This document shows, one piece after another, positions 8,452 through 16,336 of a stretch of 64,000 nt of DNA (its first letter is position 1; each line of letters opens with the position of its first letter). The notes below the pieces were generated by a model. That model ran no database searches, had not been told where the DNA came from, and saw nothing but the letters and a program-made list of their open reading frames with translations. The DNA comes from Nocardia mikamii NBRC 108933 (GTDB taxonomy: Bacteria; Actinomycetota; Actinomycetes; Mycobacteriales; Mycobacteriaceae), in the NCBI RefSeq assembly GCF_001613505.1, contig NZ_BDCM01000026.1, positions 1 through 64,000 on the forward strand, given 5' to 3'. A program made the position numbers and the translations under genes.

Positions 8452-9060
8452 TTGGAAGCAGATACCGTCGTGGCCGTCGTGGCCGTCGTGAGCGCAGTGA
8501 TCGCCGCCGTTAGTGCCGTCATCGCGGGGCGGCAAACGGTGATCGCGCACAGGGCGTTGGCGGCGGCAGACAAGTCGGCTGAGGCGGCGAAACAATCAGC
8601 GGACACCAGCGCGGCCCTTGCTGCCATAGAGAAGGATCGCTTTCACAGAGAGCGCCGACCACGTTGGTGGCCTATCGTCGAGAGGACTCAGAATCACAGT
8701 GTTCTCCGGCTTCGTATGAAGCTGGAGGCAGGGGATGTAGACCGGGTCGTCGTGGACTTGTTGGGCGATACCTTGCCGATGCGGTTCGCTCTTGAGCAGC
8801 CGGAACTTCCTGGTAGGAAGGTGGACTCGAATTCGCATGCCGAGTTCGGCGTTGTCCGAGAGTCCGATAGCGCGTTTTGGAAGATTGAATATCCGTCTGA
8901 GATGCAGTGGGTTAAGGAACAGATTGTTGTCACCTCGCACTTGGGTGACGACTGCTGGGATGATGTCCTCCGCCTCAATCAACAGTCGATCGGCCAGAGC
9001 TCGTTCGAGGAGGACCTCCCCGCGCGGCGGCGGCTGGGCCGGACGTCGGATCCCACATGA
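8452..9060 (+). CDS. Membrane-anchored hypothetical protein with coiled coil
   Basis: 202 residues from a TTG start (MEADTVVAVVAVVSAV). Residues 6-25 form a Val/Ala-rich transmembrane helix. Residues 30-62 form an Ala/Lys/Glu/Gln coiled coil (AADKSAEAAKQSADTSAAL). The rest (about 65-200) is a soluble, mixed beta-type domain with Trp-rich positions (RPRWWPIVE). The plan, a membrane helix plus coiled coil plus a C-terminal sensor-like domain, recurs in proteins near defence loci, but no known domain is recognised here. It is the last gene before the tRNA-derived junction, and so probably the last gene of the island. Confidence 0.7.
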   Translation: MEADTVVAVVAVVSAVIAAVSAVIAGRQTVIAHRALAAADKSAEAAKQSADTSAALAAIEKDRFHRERRPRWWPIVERTQNHSVLRLRMKLEAGDVDRVVVDLLGDTLPMRFALEQPELPGRKVDSNSHAEFGVVRESDSAFWKIEYPSEMQWVKEQIVVTSHLGDDCWDDVLRLNQQSIGQSSFEEDLPARRRLGRTSDPT

Positions 9061-9461
9061 CTTGACTGGCCTTTCTGAGGTTGTCTCATCGCCAGTGATC
9101 CGGCGACGTCCTATAGGTCCGAGCGAATCGGCGACAACGACGGGGGCCGGTAGTCAGCGGCGCTCGGCTGACGAGCTCAGGGATTACTGAAGATTCGCTA
9201 TCGGCCTGAATTCGGTGGCCTTTCGGGCGTGTCGACACCCGGAATCGGCTCATGTGTGGTTGTTGCGGTGCCCATGCCTCTGCTGAGAACTGACGGGCCG
9301 TTGCAATCGCGCGCTGTTGCGGTGATCTGAGGTGCCCCACAGAAATCTCACGTTTTTGATGGGAAACGTTGGGGTTCGTCGGGGTTCAACGCGCCGCTCC
9401 GAGGCTACTGTAATAGGGATTGATCAGGCATTATGAGAACTGCTGCGAACCGGTCGGAGCG
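9061..9461. other. Island edge, no gene seen
   Basis: About 400 bases between the last island gene and the tRNA-derived junction. Only short, low-quality frames are present. An attachment region of an integrative element often lies in such a stretch, but no integrase gene is seen here, so it would have to be at the other end, outside the window. Confidence 0.4.
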
Positions 9462-9473
9462 CTTGAACGTGTG

Positions 9474-9511
9474 TCAAGTGGTCGCAGGTTCAAATCCTGT
9501 CAGCCCGACCA
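9474..9511 (+). other. 3' half of a tRNA (probably tRNA-Pro): putative attachment site
   Basis: The sequence reads as the right side of a tRNA: anticodon-stem strand TCAAG (9474-9478), five-base variable loop, T arm GCAGG-TTCAAAT-CCTGT (9484-9500), acceptor strand CAGCCCG, discriminator A, and encoded CCA (9509-9511). No matching 5' acceptor strand (CGGGCTG) lies upstream. The pattern agrees with what I recall of actinobacterial tRNA-Pro. CTTGA at 9462-9466 can pair with TCAAG across a seven-base loop, but the D arm and acceptor side are not intact. Integrating elements that use tRNA genes leave exactly such a displaced 3' half at one end, next to the native terminator. Confidence 0.75.
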
Positions 9512-9513
9512 AG

Positions 9514-9547
9514 AAAATCCCCTCCGACCAGCATCGGAGGGGATTTT
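9514..9547 (+). terminator. Strong intrinsic terminator behind the tRNA 3' half
   Basis: A perfect 14-bp stem (AAAATCCCCTCCGA / TCGGAGGGGATTTT) closes a six-base loop and is followed by T residues. Its place two bases after the encoded CCA is that of a tRNA gene terminator, which supports the idea that this side is native chromosome. Confidence 0.9.
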
Positions 9548-9754
9548 TGCTTCCGGCGCCCAGTCGCTGCTGACCGCCGGTGTGCCTAGAGTGTGCCAAC
9601 GCGCAGAATGCCGCCTGCTAACCCCGCAAGGGTTAACCATCCCACGACTCCCGCGCGAGAGCTCGCTGGTCGAAAGCAGCCGGGTGCTGGTCAACAGCGT
9701 GTGATGGCGAGGCTCCGTCGCTGGATGATTGCCGGAAGTGCGCTACGTGGTCTG

Positions 9755-9868
9755 GGGCGCGTGCCGGCGTCGATGCTGGCGACCGCGGGTCGCCCGCCCG
9801 ACAACTCGGATCTGTGGGCGTTCGAGATGAAGTGGGACGGAAGCGGGTGGGTTCGCAGATTCCGGTAA
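9755..9868 (+). pseudogene. Fragment of an ATP-dependent DNA ligase, adenylation-site region
   Basis: The frame reads PASMLATAGRPPDN and then DLWAFEMKWDG, the segment around the nucleotidyl-lysine motif (Lys-x-Asp-Gly) of ATP-dependent ligases of the LigC/LigD type, and stops 10 residues later. An intact enzyme has more than 300 residues, so this is only the first adenylation motif. The rest of the ligase was not found nearby. It lies just outside the tRNA junction, in a patch of decayed genes. Confidence 0.6.
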
Positions 9869-10475
9869 CGCTGAACTGAGGAACCAGTTCGGCTCTGGCA
9901 CTTGAACTCCCACGGGTTCGGGGTGTTCTTACCGCAGCAGATTCCGGCCGGTAACACTTGGCACTGGCTGCGTAGCGGCTACCGAGCGGCAAGCCCAGCT
10001 GTGATGTCGTTTGCCATCGTCGAGGGATCATCATGGTGCCAGTCGTGGGACCACCGCGAGTGGACGATCAGACGGGAGAACGTGTTGCAGATTTGCGGGC
10101 GCGGGCCGGTCGCGGCGTTGGCGGCGGATGTCCGGTAATGCCGATGACCGGAAGGCACACGACCGGCTCTTCGCAGTTGAAGGTGTAGAGCTGGTGGGCG
10201 CGTCGGTGGCGGGGTAGGGGTCGAGGTCCTCCGAGGATCGGAAGTTCTCTCGCTGTCGAGCCTCGCAAGGCGGGCTGCCTGGCCGCGTGAATTACGGGCA
10301 GTATCCCGGGCTATTCGTCGGGCTCGAAGCATTGGCTGAGTAGGGGCGCCACATCGAAGTCGATCCCCCCGCATACACCCTCCGTCGGGAAGATCCCCAC
10401 AACCCTGCCCGGGACGGGTTACCGGCACCGTTGAGGCCGTGTTGCCTTGTCGGCCAGTCGTTTTAGGATGCCGCC
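9869..10475. other. Stretch with no recognisable gene, holding one repeat copy
   Basis: Frames on both strands are short or low in complexity. The left copy of the 50-bp inverted repeat lies at 10006-10055. I see no RNA gene, terminator or conserved protein piece in the rest. Confidence 0.35.
10006..10055 (+). repeat. 50-bp inverted repeat, left copy
   Basis: It matches the reverse complement of 13771-13820 at 49 of 50 positions (the single change is T/C at about 10028). It starts GTCGTTTGCCATCG and ends GTGGGACCACC. Similarity stops on both sides. The copies face each other across 3.7 kb containing a frameshifted gene, an SDR, a hydrolase and a TetR gene. No target duplication is seen at the outer edges. 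Confidence 0.85.
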
Positions 10476-10890
10476 GTGAGTTCCATCATGACCGTGCACC
10501 CGGTCGATCGCGCTCCCGTCGATGCCACCATCGGTTGGACGAGGCACTGTTCGAGTCGGTCACAGAGCATTGGGATGATCCCGAGGAGGGCGGCGAGCGT
10601 ATGTGGGGGTGTGGAGATGTCGCGCTCGATGCCAAGGGCGCGTTGCGTGCCGTCATCAACGGCGGCCCTACGCCGAGGACTGCGGATGGGCAGCGAAGGC
10701 CGCCGAGAAAGACGTCATGGTGTTCTGGGCAGGATCGTTCTCGACGTCAGCAAGCTCTCATCCCGCTTATCGAGCGCTCTTGCTTCTGGTCACGATCAGT
10801 AACCAGGACCTTGCTGGTCACATGGTTGATGCCGCGGAGAGATCACCTGAAGGCGCTCGGGTGAGGAGCCGACGTACGCGTGCCATCGCG
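10476..10890 (+). pseudogene. Unrecognised gene broken by two apparent frameshifts
   Basis: A protein-like reading is spread over three frames: SSIMTVHPVDRAPVDATI from 10476, then RLDEALFESVTEHWDDPEE up to ALRAVINGGP, then YAEDCGWAAKAAEKDVMVFW up to ISNQDLAGHMVDAAERS. The joins lie at about 10530 and 10668 (the latter looks like one base missing from a C run). A single corrected frame would give about 135 residues. No family is recognised. Two shifts could be true decay or sequencing errors; neighbouring gene fragments make decay more likely. Confidence 0.5.
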
Positions 10891-10898
10891 AGGCGGGT

Positions 10899-11696
10899 TC
10901 AGCTGTTCTTGAAAGGGTTGAGGGTCTTTCCGGCCAGATAGCTCAGGTGGGTGGGGAGGGGTTTCATGGCGGCGGCGGAGATCTTGTTGAGGGTGCCGGG
11001 CACGCACACGGGCTTGCCCTTCATCACCGCGGCCCAGCCTTCGGTGACGACGGCTTCTGGCTGCTGCCAGAGGATTCGGGGCAGATGGTCGGCTTTGTCG
11101 CGAGTGCCCATGACATCGTGGAATTCGGTGTGAGTGAAGCCGGGGCACAGGGCGGTGACGTGGATGCCGTGGGGTTTGAGTTCCATGTCGAGGGCCTGTG
11201 AGGTGTTGAGCACGAACGACTTGATGCCGGTGTAGAGCAGGCTGGCCGCCGGCGGGGCGAACGCGGCGACCGAGGACAGATTGACGATACGGCCCCAGTT
11301 ACGTTTCTTCATGCCGGGGGCGACCAGGTGGATGAGTTCGGTCGGGGCGGTCACCATCAGCTGGATTTCCCCGGCCAGGGCGTCCCACGGTGTGTCGGCG
11401 AACGCGGTTTTACCCGACAGGCCCGCGTTGTTGATCAGGACATCGATGTCGAGGCCCTGCTGGTCGGCGTGGTTCACAATCGCGGCGGGTGCGGCGGAGT
11501 CGGTGAGGTCGGCGGCGAGCACCTCGCAGCGCACGTCGTGCCGTTCGGTCACCTGCGCGGCGAGTTCCTGGAGGCGGTCGCCGCGGCGGGCGACCAAGAG
11601 CAGTTGGTAGCCGCGCGCGGCGAGGTGGCGGGCGAACGTCGCGCCGATGCCGGCCGAAGCGCCGGTGATCAACGCGGTGCGGGGGGATGTGGTCAT
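10899..11696 (-). CDS. Short-chain dehydrogenase/reductase
   Basis: 265 residues from ATG 11696, chosen for its GAAGGAA ribosome site and because TGASAGIG (11-18) then sits where SDR cofactor motifs do. NNAG lies at 89-92, the catalytic Ser at 141-142 (NLSSVAAF), Tyr155 and Lys159 (YTGIK). It should be a soluble NAD(P)H-dependent oxidoreductase acting on a carbonyl or alcohol; the substrate is unknown. The gene diverges from an alpha/beta hydrolase across a 184-bp region with three identical-type operators, and a TetR gene follows the hydrolase. All three probably form one regulon. Confidence 0.9.
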   Translation of the reverse strand: MTTSPRTALITGASAGIGATFARHLAARGYQLLLVARRGDRLQELAAQVTERHDVRCEVLAADLTDSAAPAAIVNHADQQGLDIDVLINNAGLSGKTAFADTPWDALAGEIQLMVTAPTELIHLVAPGMKKRNWGRIVNLSSVAAFAPPAASLLYTGIKSFVLNTSQALDMELKPHGIHVTALCPGFTHTEFHDVMGTRDKADHLPRILWQQPEAVVTEGWAAVMKGKPVCVPGTLNKISAAAMKPLPTHLSYLAGKTLNPFKNS

Positions 11697-11752
11697 GGTT
11701 CCTTCGTTCGGGTGGGCCGCGGATGTCAAGGGAGCCCGCCTCATCTTTCGCT

Positions 11753-11848
11753 TTCTTGAATGATCATCAAGAAGGGTAGCGGCTTCTTGACTGGCGTTCA
11801 AGAAATCCCTACCGTTGCCGCATGATCTTCTTGGATGACGTCCAAGAA
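11753..11848. promoter_or_regulatory. Three-copy operator TTCTTGR-N7-YCAAGAA in a divergent promoter
   Basis: Three 21-bp palindromes with seven-base arms: TTCTTGA/TCAAGAA at 11753-11773, the same at 11784-11804, and TTCTTGG/CCAAGAA at 11828-11848. Arms are perfect in each. The middle site overlaps a -35-like TTGACT (11787) which stands 17 bases from TACCGT (11810), a promoter for the hydrolase. The third site lies downstream of that promoter. Most likely the binding sites of the TetR protein encoded at 13037-13597, acting as repressor in both directions. Confidence 0.85.
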
Positions 11849-11880
11849 GAACTGCGACGAGGCGGAAAAGGGCACACGGT

Positions 11881-12999
11881 ATGACAAGCGGCGGGCCGGA
11901 TCGGCACGAGGGAACAGCGGTACAGCGACGTGAGGTCGCCTTCGCGTCCGGGACGGACATGTGCGCAGCATGGCTGTACACCCCGCCCGACTCGCGGGGC
12001 CCGTGGCCCATGGTGATCATGGGCCACGGGTTGGGAGCGGTTCGTCAGATGCGCCTGGATGCTTATGCTGAGCGGTTCGCTGCAGCGGGCTGGTCGGTGC
12101 TGGTGTTCGACTACCGCCACCTCGGCGCGAGCGACGGATACCCACGCCAACTACTCGATATCGGCAAGCAACGCGCGGATTGGCATGCCGCCCTGGCCTT
12201 TGTGCGCACCCTGCCGGAGGTCGATGTCGACCGGATTGCGTTGTGGGGCAGCTCTTTCGGTGGCGGACATGTCGTTCAGGTCGCTTCCGAAGACAGCCGC
12301 ATCGCGGCGGTCGTGGCCCAGTGCCCCTTCACCGACGGACCGGCGTCGTTGCGCTCGCGGCTACGAACCGGCCCGCTGAGCGCGATCGCGCTGACGGTGG
12401 CCGGCATCCTCGACACGGTCGGTTCCCGGTTCGGCGCGAAGCCGATCCTGATGCCGATGGCGGGGACGTCTTGGATGCCCGCGTTCGTGGCCTCACCCGA
12501 CGCCCTCGCCGGTGCCTCCGCACTTCTGCCCGCGGGGACCCGGCTCTCGCGGCGCACCAGCGCGTTGTTGAAACGGCTGCCCTCGGTGCGGGCTCAGGTG
12601 TCGACGAACATCGAGCTGACCGAGATCGACGGTGGGGGAGAACCCGTGACCGTTGTCGGCCGCGACAGCATATGGGGTGTATTACGCGGTCCGGCCGGTG
12701 AATTCGATGCCGCCAACGCCCTGGCCGCACGGCTGGTGCTGCACCTTCCGCTCTATCGGCCCGGTCGCGCGCTCGCTCGCTTCAGCACTCCGACGCTGCT
12801 GTGTGTCTGCGACAACGACGCGGCCGCGCCCGCGAAGACCACGAAGCGACGCGCGCAGGGCCTGGCACACGTGCACGTCCAGAACTACCCCTGCGACCAT
12901 TTCGACATCTACGTGGGCGAACACTTCGAACGCGCCGTGCGTGACCAAATCTGTTTCCTGGCAACACAATTCGGCTACACCGCACGCAACACGCAGTAG
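11881..12999 (+). CDS. Alpha/beta hydrolase
   Basis: 372 residues starting at ATG 11881. The nucleophile elbow is GSSFGG (near residue 122-127) and an oxyanion-type HGLG (near 50) precedes it. DYRHLGASDG follows as in esterases of the dienelactone-hydrolase/peptidase-like group. A late CDNDAAAP and a His in CDHFDIY are the likely acid and base. No signal peptide, so it is cytoplasmic. It is divergent from an SDR and upstream of a convergent TetR gene; the triple operator in its promoter suggests induction by a lipophilic ligand. The substrate cannot be told from sequence. Confidence 0.9.
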   Translation: MTSGGPDRHEGTAVQRREVAFASGTDMCAAWLYTPPDSRGPWPMVIMGHGLGAVRQMRLDAYAERFAAAGWSVLVFDYRHLGASDGYPRQLLDIGKQRADWHAALAFVRTLPEVDVDRIALWGSSFGGGHVVQVASEDSRIAAVVAQCPFTDGPASLRSRLRTGPLSAIALTVAGILDTVGSRFGAKPILMPMAGTSWMPAFVASPDALAGASALLPAGTRLSRRTSALLKRLPSVRAQVSTNIELTEIDGGGEPVTVVGRDSIWGVLRGPAGEFDAANALAARLVLHLPLYRPGRALARFSTPTLLCVCDNDAAAPAKTTKRRAQGLAHVHVQNYPCDHFDIYVGEHFERAVRDQICFLATQFGYTARNTQ

Positions 13000-13036
13000 G
13001 TCGCCCAGGGCTCGTGGACGTGCGCAGACCCAGCAA

Positions 13037-13597
13037 TCAGCCGGCGGCTGCGGCAAGACCGCGAGCGCCGTTCAACAACGTCTCGATCACCGCGCGCCGC
13101 TGCGCCTGATCCGTCGGATGCGTCAGCAAGCCCTCGACAACGAAAACGCCGATCGCCACCAGCGGATCCACTTCGTCACTGGGCACGCCGAGCTCGATCA
13201 GCTCTGCCCGGAACAATCCCTCGGCCAGCGCGTGGAACTGCTCGTGCCATTCCTGAATGGACGCGGACTCCTCGGCGCGTGTGTGGACCGTGCTCACCAA
13301 CCGGCCCAGCTGTTCCAATTCCCCGACCAGCCACAACAGTCGATCAGCCAGGCCCGAGCCCAGCAGTTGGCTGTAGGAGGCCATCGAGTCGCCCAGGACC
13401 GCGTCCAGGACCGCGATCAATACCGCGTCCTTGTCCTGGAAGTACCAGTACAACGTGTTCGACACCACCCCGGCGTCGCGGGCGATCCGCGTCATCGACG
13501 CCGCGTCGTAGCCTTCGTCGACGAACAACCGCCGTGCAGCGGCCACAATTTCCGCACGCTTCTCTTCTCGATCACGTGGCCGTCTGTTCCGAGGCAT
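13037..13597 (-). CDS. TetR-family repressor
   Basis: 186 residues from ATG 13597 (MPRNRRPRD). The N-terminal helix-turn-helix reads MTRIARDAGVVSNTLYWYF followed by KDAVL, typical of TetR proteins; the rest is the ligand-binding helical domain. It is convergent with the hydrolase gene and is the only regulator nearby, so it is the natural candidate to bind the three TTCTTGR-N7-YCAAGAA sites at 11753-11848. This pairing is inference. The residues before the chosen start are not conserved in character. Confidence 0.9.
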   Translation of the reverse strand: MPRNRRPRDREEKRAEIVAAARRLFVDEGYDAASMTRIARDAGVVSNTLYWYFQDKDAVLIAVLDAVLGDSMASYSQLLGSGLADRLLWLVGELEQLGRLVSTVHTRAEESASIQEWHEQFHALAEGLFRAELIELGVPSDEVDPLVAIGVFVVEGLLTHPTDQAQRRAVIETLLNGARGLAAAAG

Positions 13598-13770
13598 CTC
13601 CAGTCCTGACTCATCATCTGGCGTTGACCCAACCCTATCTTGGACAGCCCCCAAGGCCTCGTCACACCCGATGCCTCGAAACGTCCTGTACTGCCGCATT
13701 CCGGTCCGTTCGAGCAGGTTCGGTCGACGGCGAACGACGCGAGAACCAGTTCTCCTTCCGCGCTCTCCAT

Positions 13771-13820
13771 GGTGGTCCCACGACTGGCACCATGATGGTC
13801 CCTCGACGATGGCAAACGAC
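13771..13820 (-). repeat. 50-bp inverted repeat, right copy
   Basis: Reverse complement of 10006-10055 with one difference in 50. Lies in the non-coding stretch downstream of the TetR promoter side. It has no open frame of its own that is longer than the repeat on both copies. Confidence 0.85.
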
Positions 13821-13887
13821 AGCGGTCAGATGGGGTCTCCTGGAAACTGCTCGGGGTGGGCGGCGTGGATGTAGCGGATGGCGGTGG

Positions 13888-13971
13888 TTACGCCACTACC
13901 TCGCAGATGAAGCAGGAGCTGGACCGAACTCGCCGCGCATAGGCTTCGACATCGAACGGAATACGTTGCAT
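13888..13971 (-). pseudogene. N-terminal fragment resembling a HIT-family protein
   Basis: From an in-frame ATG the minus strand reads QRIPFDVEAYARRVRSSSC and FICEVVA before a stop. This resembles the start of actinobacterial HIT-family hydrolases (a Phe-Asp-x-x-Ala-Tyr run, then a Cys-Phe-x-Cys). The catalytic HxHxH region is missing. Only 27 residues remain, so the call is tentative. Confidence 0.35.
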
Positions 13972-14388
13972 ACCAAACGATCCTGCCGACTCGGCCGCGG
14001 TGCAGCCACCGCCGGTTGGGTGCTCCACCGGCAACCAGGCTGCCGAACATTCGCGGGTCGAACCCGGCCTCGTGGCCACGGTGTTCTACCGGGAATTCAC
14101 CACCACGTTGCGCCATCCCGGTTGGTCCGGATTGCGCGCAGACCGGAATGCCCGCGATGTCGGAGTGCCCGACTGATCGACTTCACCTGGTTCACCCGGC
14201 GGTGTTTGGTTGTCCTGCGGGACAGGATCAGGGGACCGCAAGGCGGACCGATCCCGTGTCAGTGACCGCATCAGGTCGCCATCAGCGTGCTGTCAGCCAG
14301 GCCGGACACAGTAGGTCCATCGAACAAGACGGCCCCGGCCAACGAATCGGCCGGGGAACTGCCACAACAGATTTCGAAGGAGACCACC

Positions 14389-14790
14389 ATGTCCGCCACC
14401 CTCGCCCTGACCGCCCAGGACCAGCTCACCGTGCGCACCGCCGCCTACGGCGCGGTCTGTCTGCTGGCCGCCGGGTCGCACAAGCCGCACAGGGCCGCCA
14501 CCGCGGGATCGACGGCACTGCTGTCGGCGACCGGCATGGTCGGACACGTCCTCGCGGCGAAGTCGAAGGACATCGAACTGGCGGGCAAGTCCGTCGCCGC
14601 ACTCGCCGATCAGGTTCTGCCCGCTCTGACGGCCGCGGTCACCCTGCTCGAACAGTCCGACCCCGCCGAGGCCGACAACTTCCGCACCACCGTGCAGGTC
14701 GCGATCGAGGCCGCCACCGCCGAGGTCCACCCTGGCCCCGTCACCACCGAGATGATCCGCAAGATCACCGCCGCCTTGCACGCTGCGTAA
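14389..14790 (+). CDS. Conserved small hypothetical protein, Ala-rich helical
   Basis: 133 residues from ATG 14389, with GAAGGAG ideally placed as ribosome site. The protein is Ala/Thr/Leu-rich and mostly helical; a GxxAAG-type stretch (AYGAVCLLAAGSHKPHRAA) near residues 17-35 may be a membrane-associating helix. No catalytic motif or known domain is recognised. A perfect bidirectional terminator follows at 14816. The strong codon bias and clean ribosome site make it a real gene. Confidence 0.75.
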   Translation: MSATLALTAQDQLTVRTAAYGAVCLLAAGSHKPHRAATAGSTALLSATGMVGHVLAAKSKDIELAGKSVAALADQVLPALTAAVTLLEQSDPAEADNFRTTVQVAIEAATAEVHPGPVTTEMIRKITAALHAA

Positions 14791-14815
14791 CCCGCTTACG
14801 AACGCTCGCCGACAC

Positions 14816-14846
14816 AAACGCCGCCAGGTAGCACCTGGCGGCGTTT
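14816..14846. terminator. Perfect bidirectional intrinsic terminator
   Basis: A 14-bp perfect stem (AAACGCCGCCAGGT / ACCTGGCGGCGTTT) with loop AGC. It starts with AAA and ends in TTT, so it can work in both directions: after the small gene on the plus strand and after the MBL gene (ends 14945) on the minus strand. Confidence 0.9.
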
Positions 14847-14944
14847 CGGCTTGTCCTCGCAGGACGGGATCAGAAGACCGCGGCGTCGAGGGGAAACGAC
14901 AGGCTGGTAAGCAGGCGGCCTGCCGAGTGTGTGGGGCAGCTGTC

Positions 14945-15631
14945 CTATCCGTCGCCTCGCCATGTGAGCAGGGGGGCGCCCGCGAGCACGTCACCGTGGC
15001 CGACACAGACGACGTCGACGTCGAGTTCGGCCAGCCGGCGGGCGGCTGCGTCGACGGCGCCGCTGTCGAGGTTGAACACACCCGGCATGGTGACACCACG
15101 CACATTGGCGAGCGTGTCGCCGGTGAACAGCAGACGGTGTTGCGGCAAATGGAGCGCCAGACTGCCCTCGGTATGGCCGGGAACTGCCAGAACCTCTGCG
15201 CCGCCGCCGAAATCGAGCACTTCGCCGTCGCGTAGCTCGCGGTGTACCGGAGCCGGGCGCGGGGGTGCGCCCAGTTCGAGAGCCTCGGCGATCGGGCGTT
15301 CCCAGTCGCGCAGGACCGGAGTCGGCTGTGGACGTTCGCCCCGCACGATGTCGGCGTCCGCATGGTGCACCCAGATTTCGGCTCCCCACTCCGCGAGGTC
15401 GGCCGCCGAACCGATGTGGTCGTCGTGGGCATGGGTGAGAATTACCCGCCGCACCTGGTCGCGGGTGAATCCCCAAGCGTGAAGGGCCTTTTCGATCTCA
15501 CTGGCTGCCCCTGGCAGACCAGTGTCGATCAGTGTCACGCCTTCGGGATCGCTCCACACGTAAACATTCAGGTCGTTGGGCGGGGAGAACCGCAACGCCG
15601 TCAGCTGCGGTAGCACGGAAACGATCTCCAT
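14945..15631 (-). CDS. Metallo-beta-lactamase-fold hydrolase
   Basis: 228 residues from ATG 15631 (MEIVSVLPQLTALRF). The metal-binding signature THAHDDHIG (near 66-74) is complete; VPGHTEGS and FTGDTLANV give the third His and bridging Asp, and CVGHGD the last His. Cytoplasmic. Such single-domain proteins include glyoxalase II-like, lactonase and other hydrolases; the substrate cannot be told. The gene stands alone on the minus strand, ending near a bidirectional terminator, and starts about 140 bases from the end of the XRE-cupin regulator gene, which is also on the minus strand and could read into it. Confidence 0.9.
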   Translation of the reverse strand: MEIVSVLPQLTALRFSPPNDLNVYVWSDPEGVTLIDTGLPGAASEIEKALHAWGFTRDQVRRVILTHAHDDHIGSAADLAEWGAEIWVHHADADIVRGERPQPTPVLRDWERPIAEALELGAPPRPAPVHRELRDGEVLDFGGGAEVLAVPGHTEGSLALHLPQHRLLFTGDTLANVRGVTMPGVFNLDSGAVDAAARRLAELDVDVVCVGHGDVLAGAPLLTWRGDG

Positions 15632-15773
15632 GCACGGCACCCTATCGAGAGCCGGCGGCCCGTTCCCGCCTGATCTGCTCTGAGCAGAGATACCGAATAT
15701 CTCGAGGGCCGTGCCGCAATGGCGCGCCATAATGGCGCTTTCGATGGAGCGCACACCGCCGCGCCGGCGCCTC

Positions 15774-16292
15774 TCATCGTGGATATCGGACGAGCAGTAA
15801 GGCTTCGACATCTTCATCGAGCGCTTGATACACATGCGGGACATCGGCGGCCCAACTCCCGTGCGCGCCAGGGCCGATCGAGATCGGGGACGCGAGGGTG
15901 CCTACCCGCGCGGTGCCGGCGAAGATGATGATGTGTTCGGTCGTGCCCGGTGGGTGTGCCGGCGATTCCTGCCGCTGTCGGGCACGGATCCGGATCCGAT
16001 AGGTCTCGGTGACCGACAGGGGCGCCTCGAATCGTTCGGTGAGGATCGCGTCCACCGCCTTTCCGGAGATCCTCGCCCCCGCCCCGATGGATTGGAAGGC
16101 TGTGCTGAGCGGCACCTCGAGCGCGGTGGTGAGAGCGTAAAGCGTCTCCAGGGTCGGATTGCGCTGCCCACTCTCCAATTCCGACAACGTTCCCTTGCCG
16201 ACCTTGGATATGCGGGCCAGTTCGGATAACGAGATACCCCGTGCCTCGCGCAAGTGCCGCACTCGCTCGCCGACGCTCGCCGCCAGATCCAT
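15774..16292 (-). CDS. XRE-family regulator with cupin domain
   Basis: 172 residues. Residues 5-62 are a Cro/CI-type helix-turn-helix (SLSELARISKVGKGTLSELE). Residues about 100-170 form a small cupin barrel with HPPGTTEHIIIF. This HTH-plus-cupin plan is common for regulators of small-molecule metabolism, where the cupin binds the effector. A GAGGGG ribosome site precedes ATG 16292. Two GTTCTG-N4-CAGAAC palindromes lie between this gene and the divergent SDR, one next to each start, so it probably represses both itself and the SDR. Confidence 0.92.
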   Translation of the reverse strand: MDLAASVGERVRHLREARGISLSELARISKVGKGTLSELESGQRNPTLETLYALTTALEVPLSTAFQSIGAGARISGKAVDAILTERFEAPLSVTETYRIRIRARQRQESPAHPPGTTEHIIIFAGTARVGTLASPISIGPGAHGSWAADVPHVYQALDEDVEALLLVRYPR

Positions 16293-16336
16293 GATGTTCC
16301 CCTCGACTGTCGACGCGGATCGATGACATCTTCATT

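Larger units (their letters stand above)
13598..14388. other. About 0.8 kb of decayed sequence between TetR and a small conserved gene
   Basis: Contains the right copy of the 50-bp inverted repeat (13771-13820), a HIT-like fragment (13888-13971) and a perfect 8-bp hairpin (CCCCGGCC / GGCCGGGG, 14333-14356) just before the ribosome site of the next gene. No intact gene is seen. Confidence 0.45.

Noticed and set aside
9462..9511. Functional tRNA with anticodon GTG
   Set aside because: An anticodon-like stem-loop can be drawn, but position 33 is not T, the D arm is not formed and no 5' acceptor strand pairs with CAGCCCG.
10056..13770. Composite transposon bounded by the 50-bp inverted repeats
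   Set aside because: No transposase, no target-site duplication and no IS-type termini; kept only as an unexplained repeat pair.
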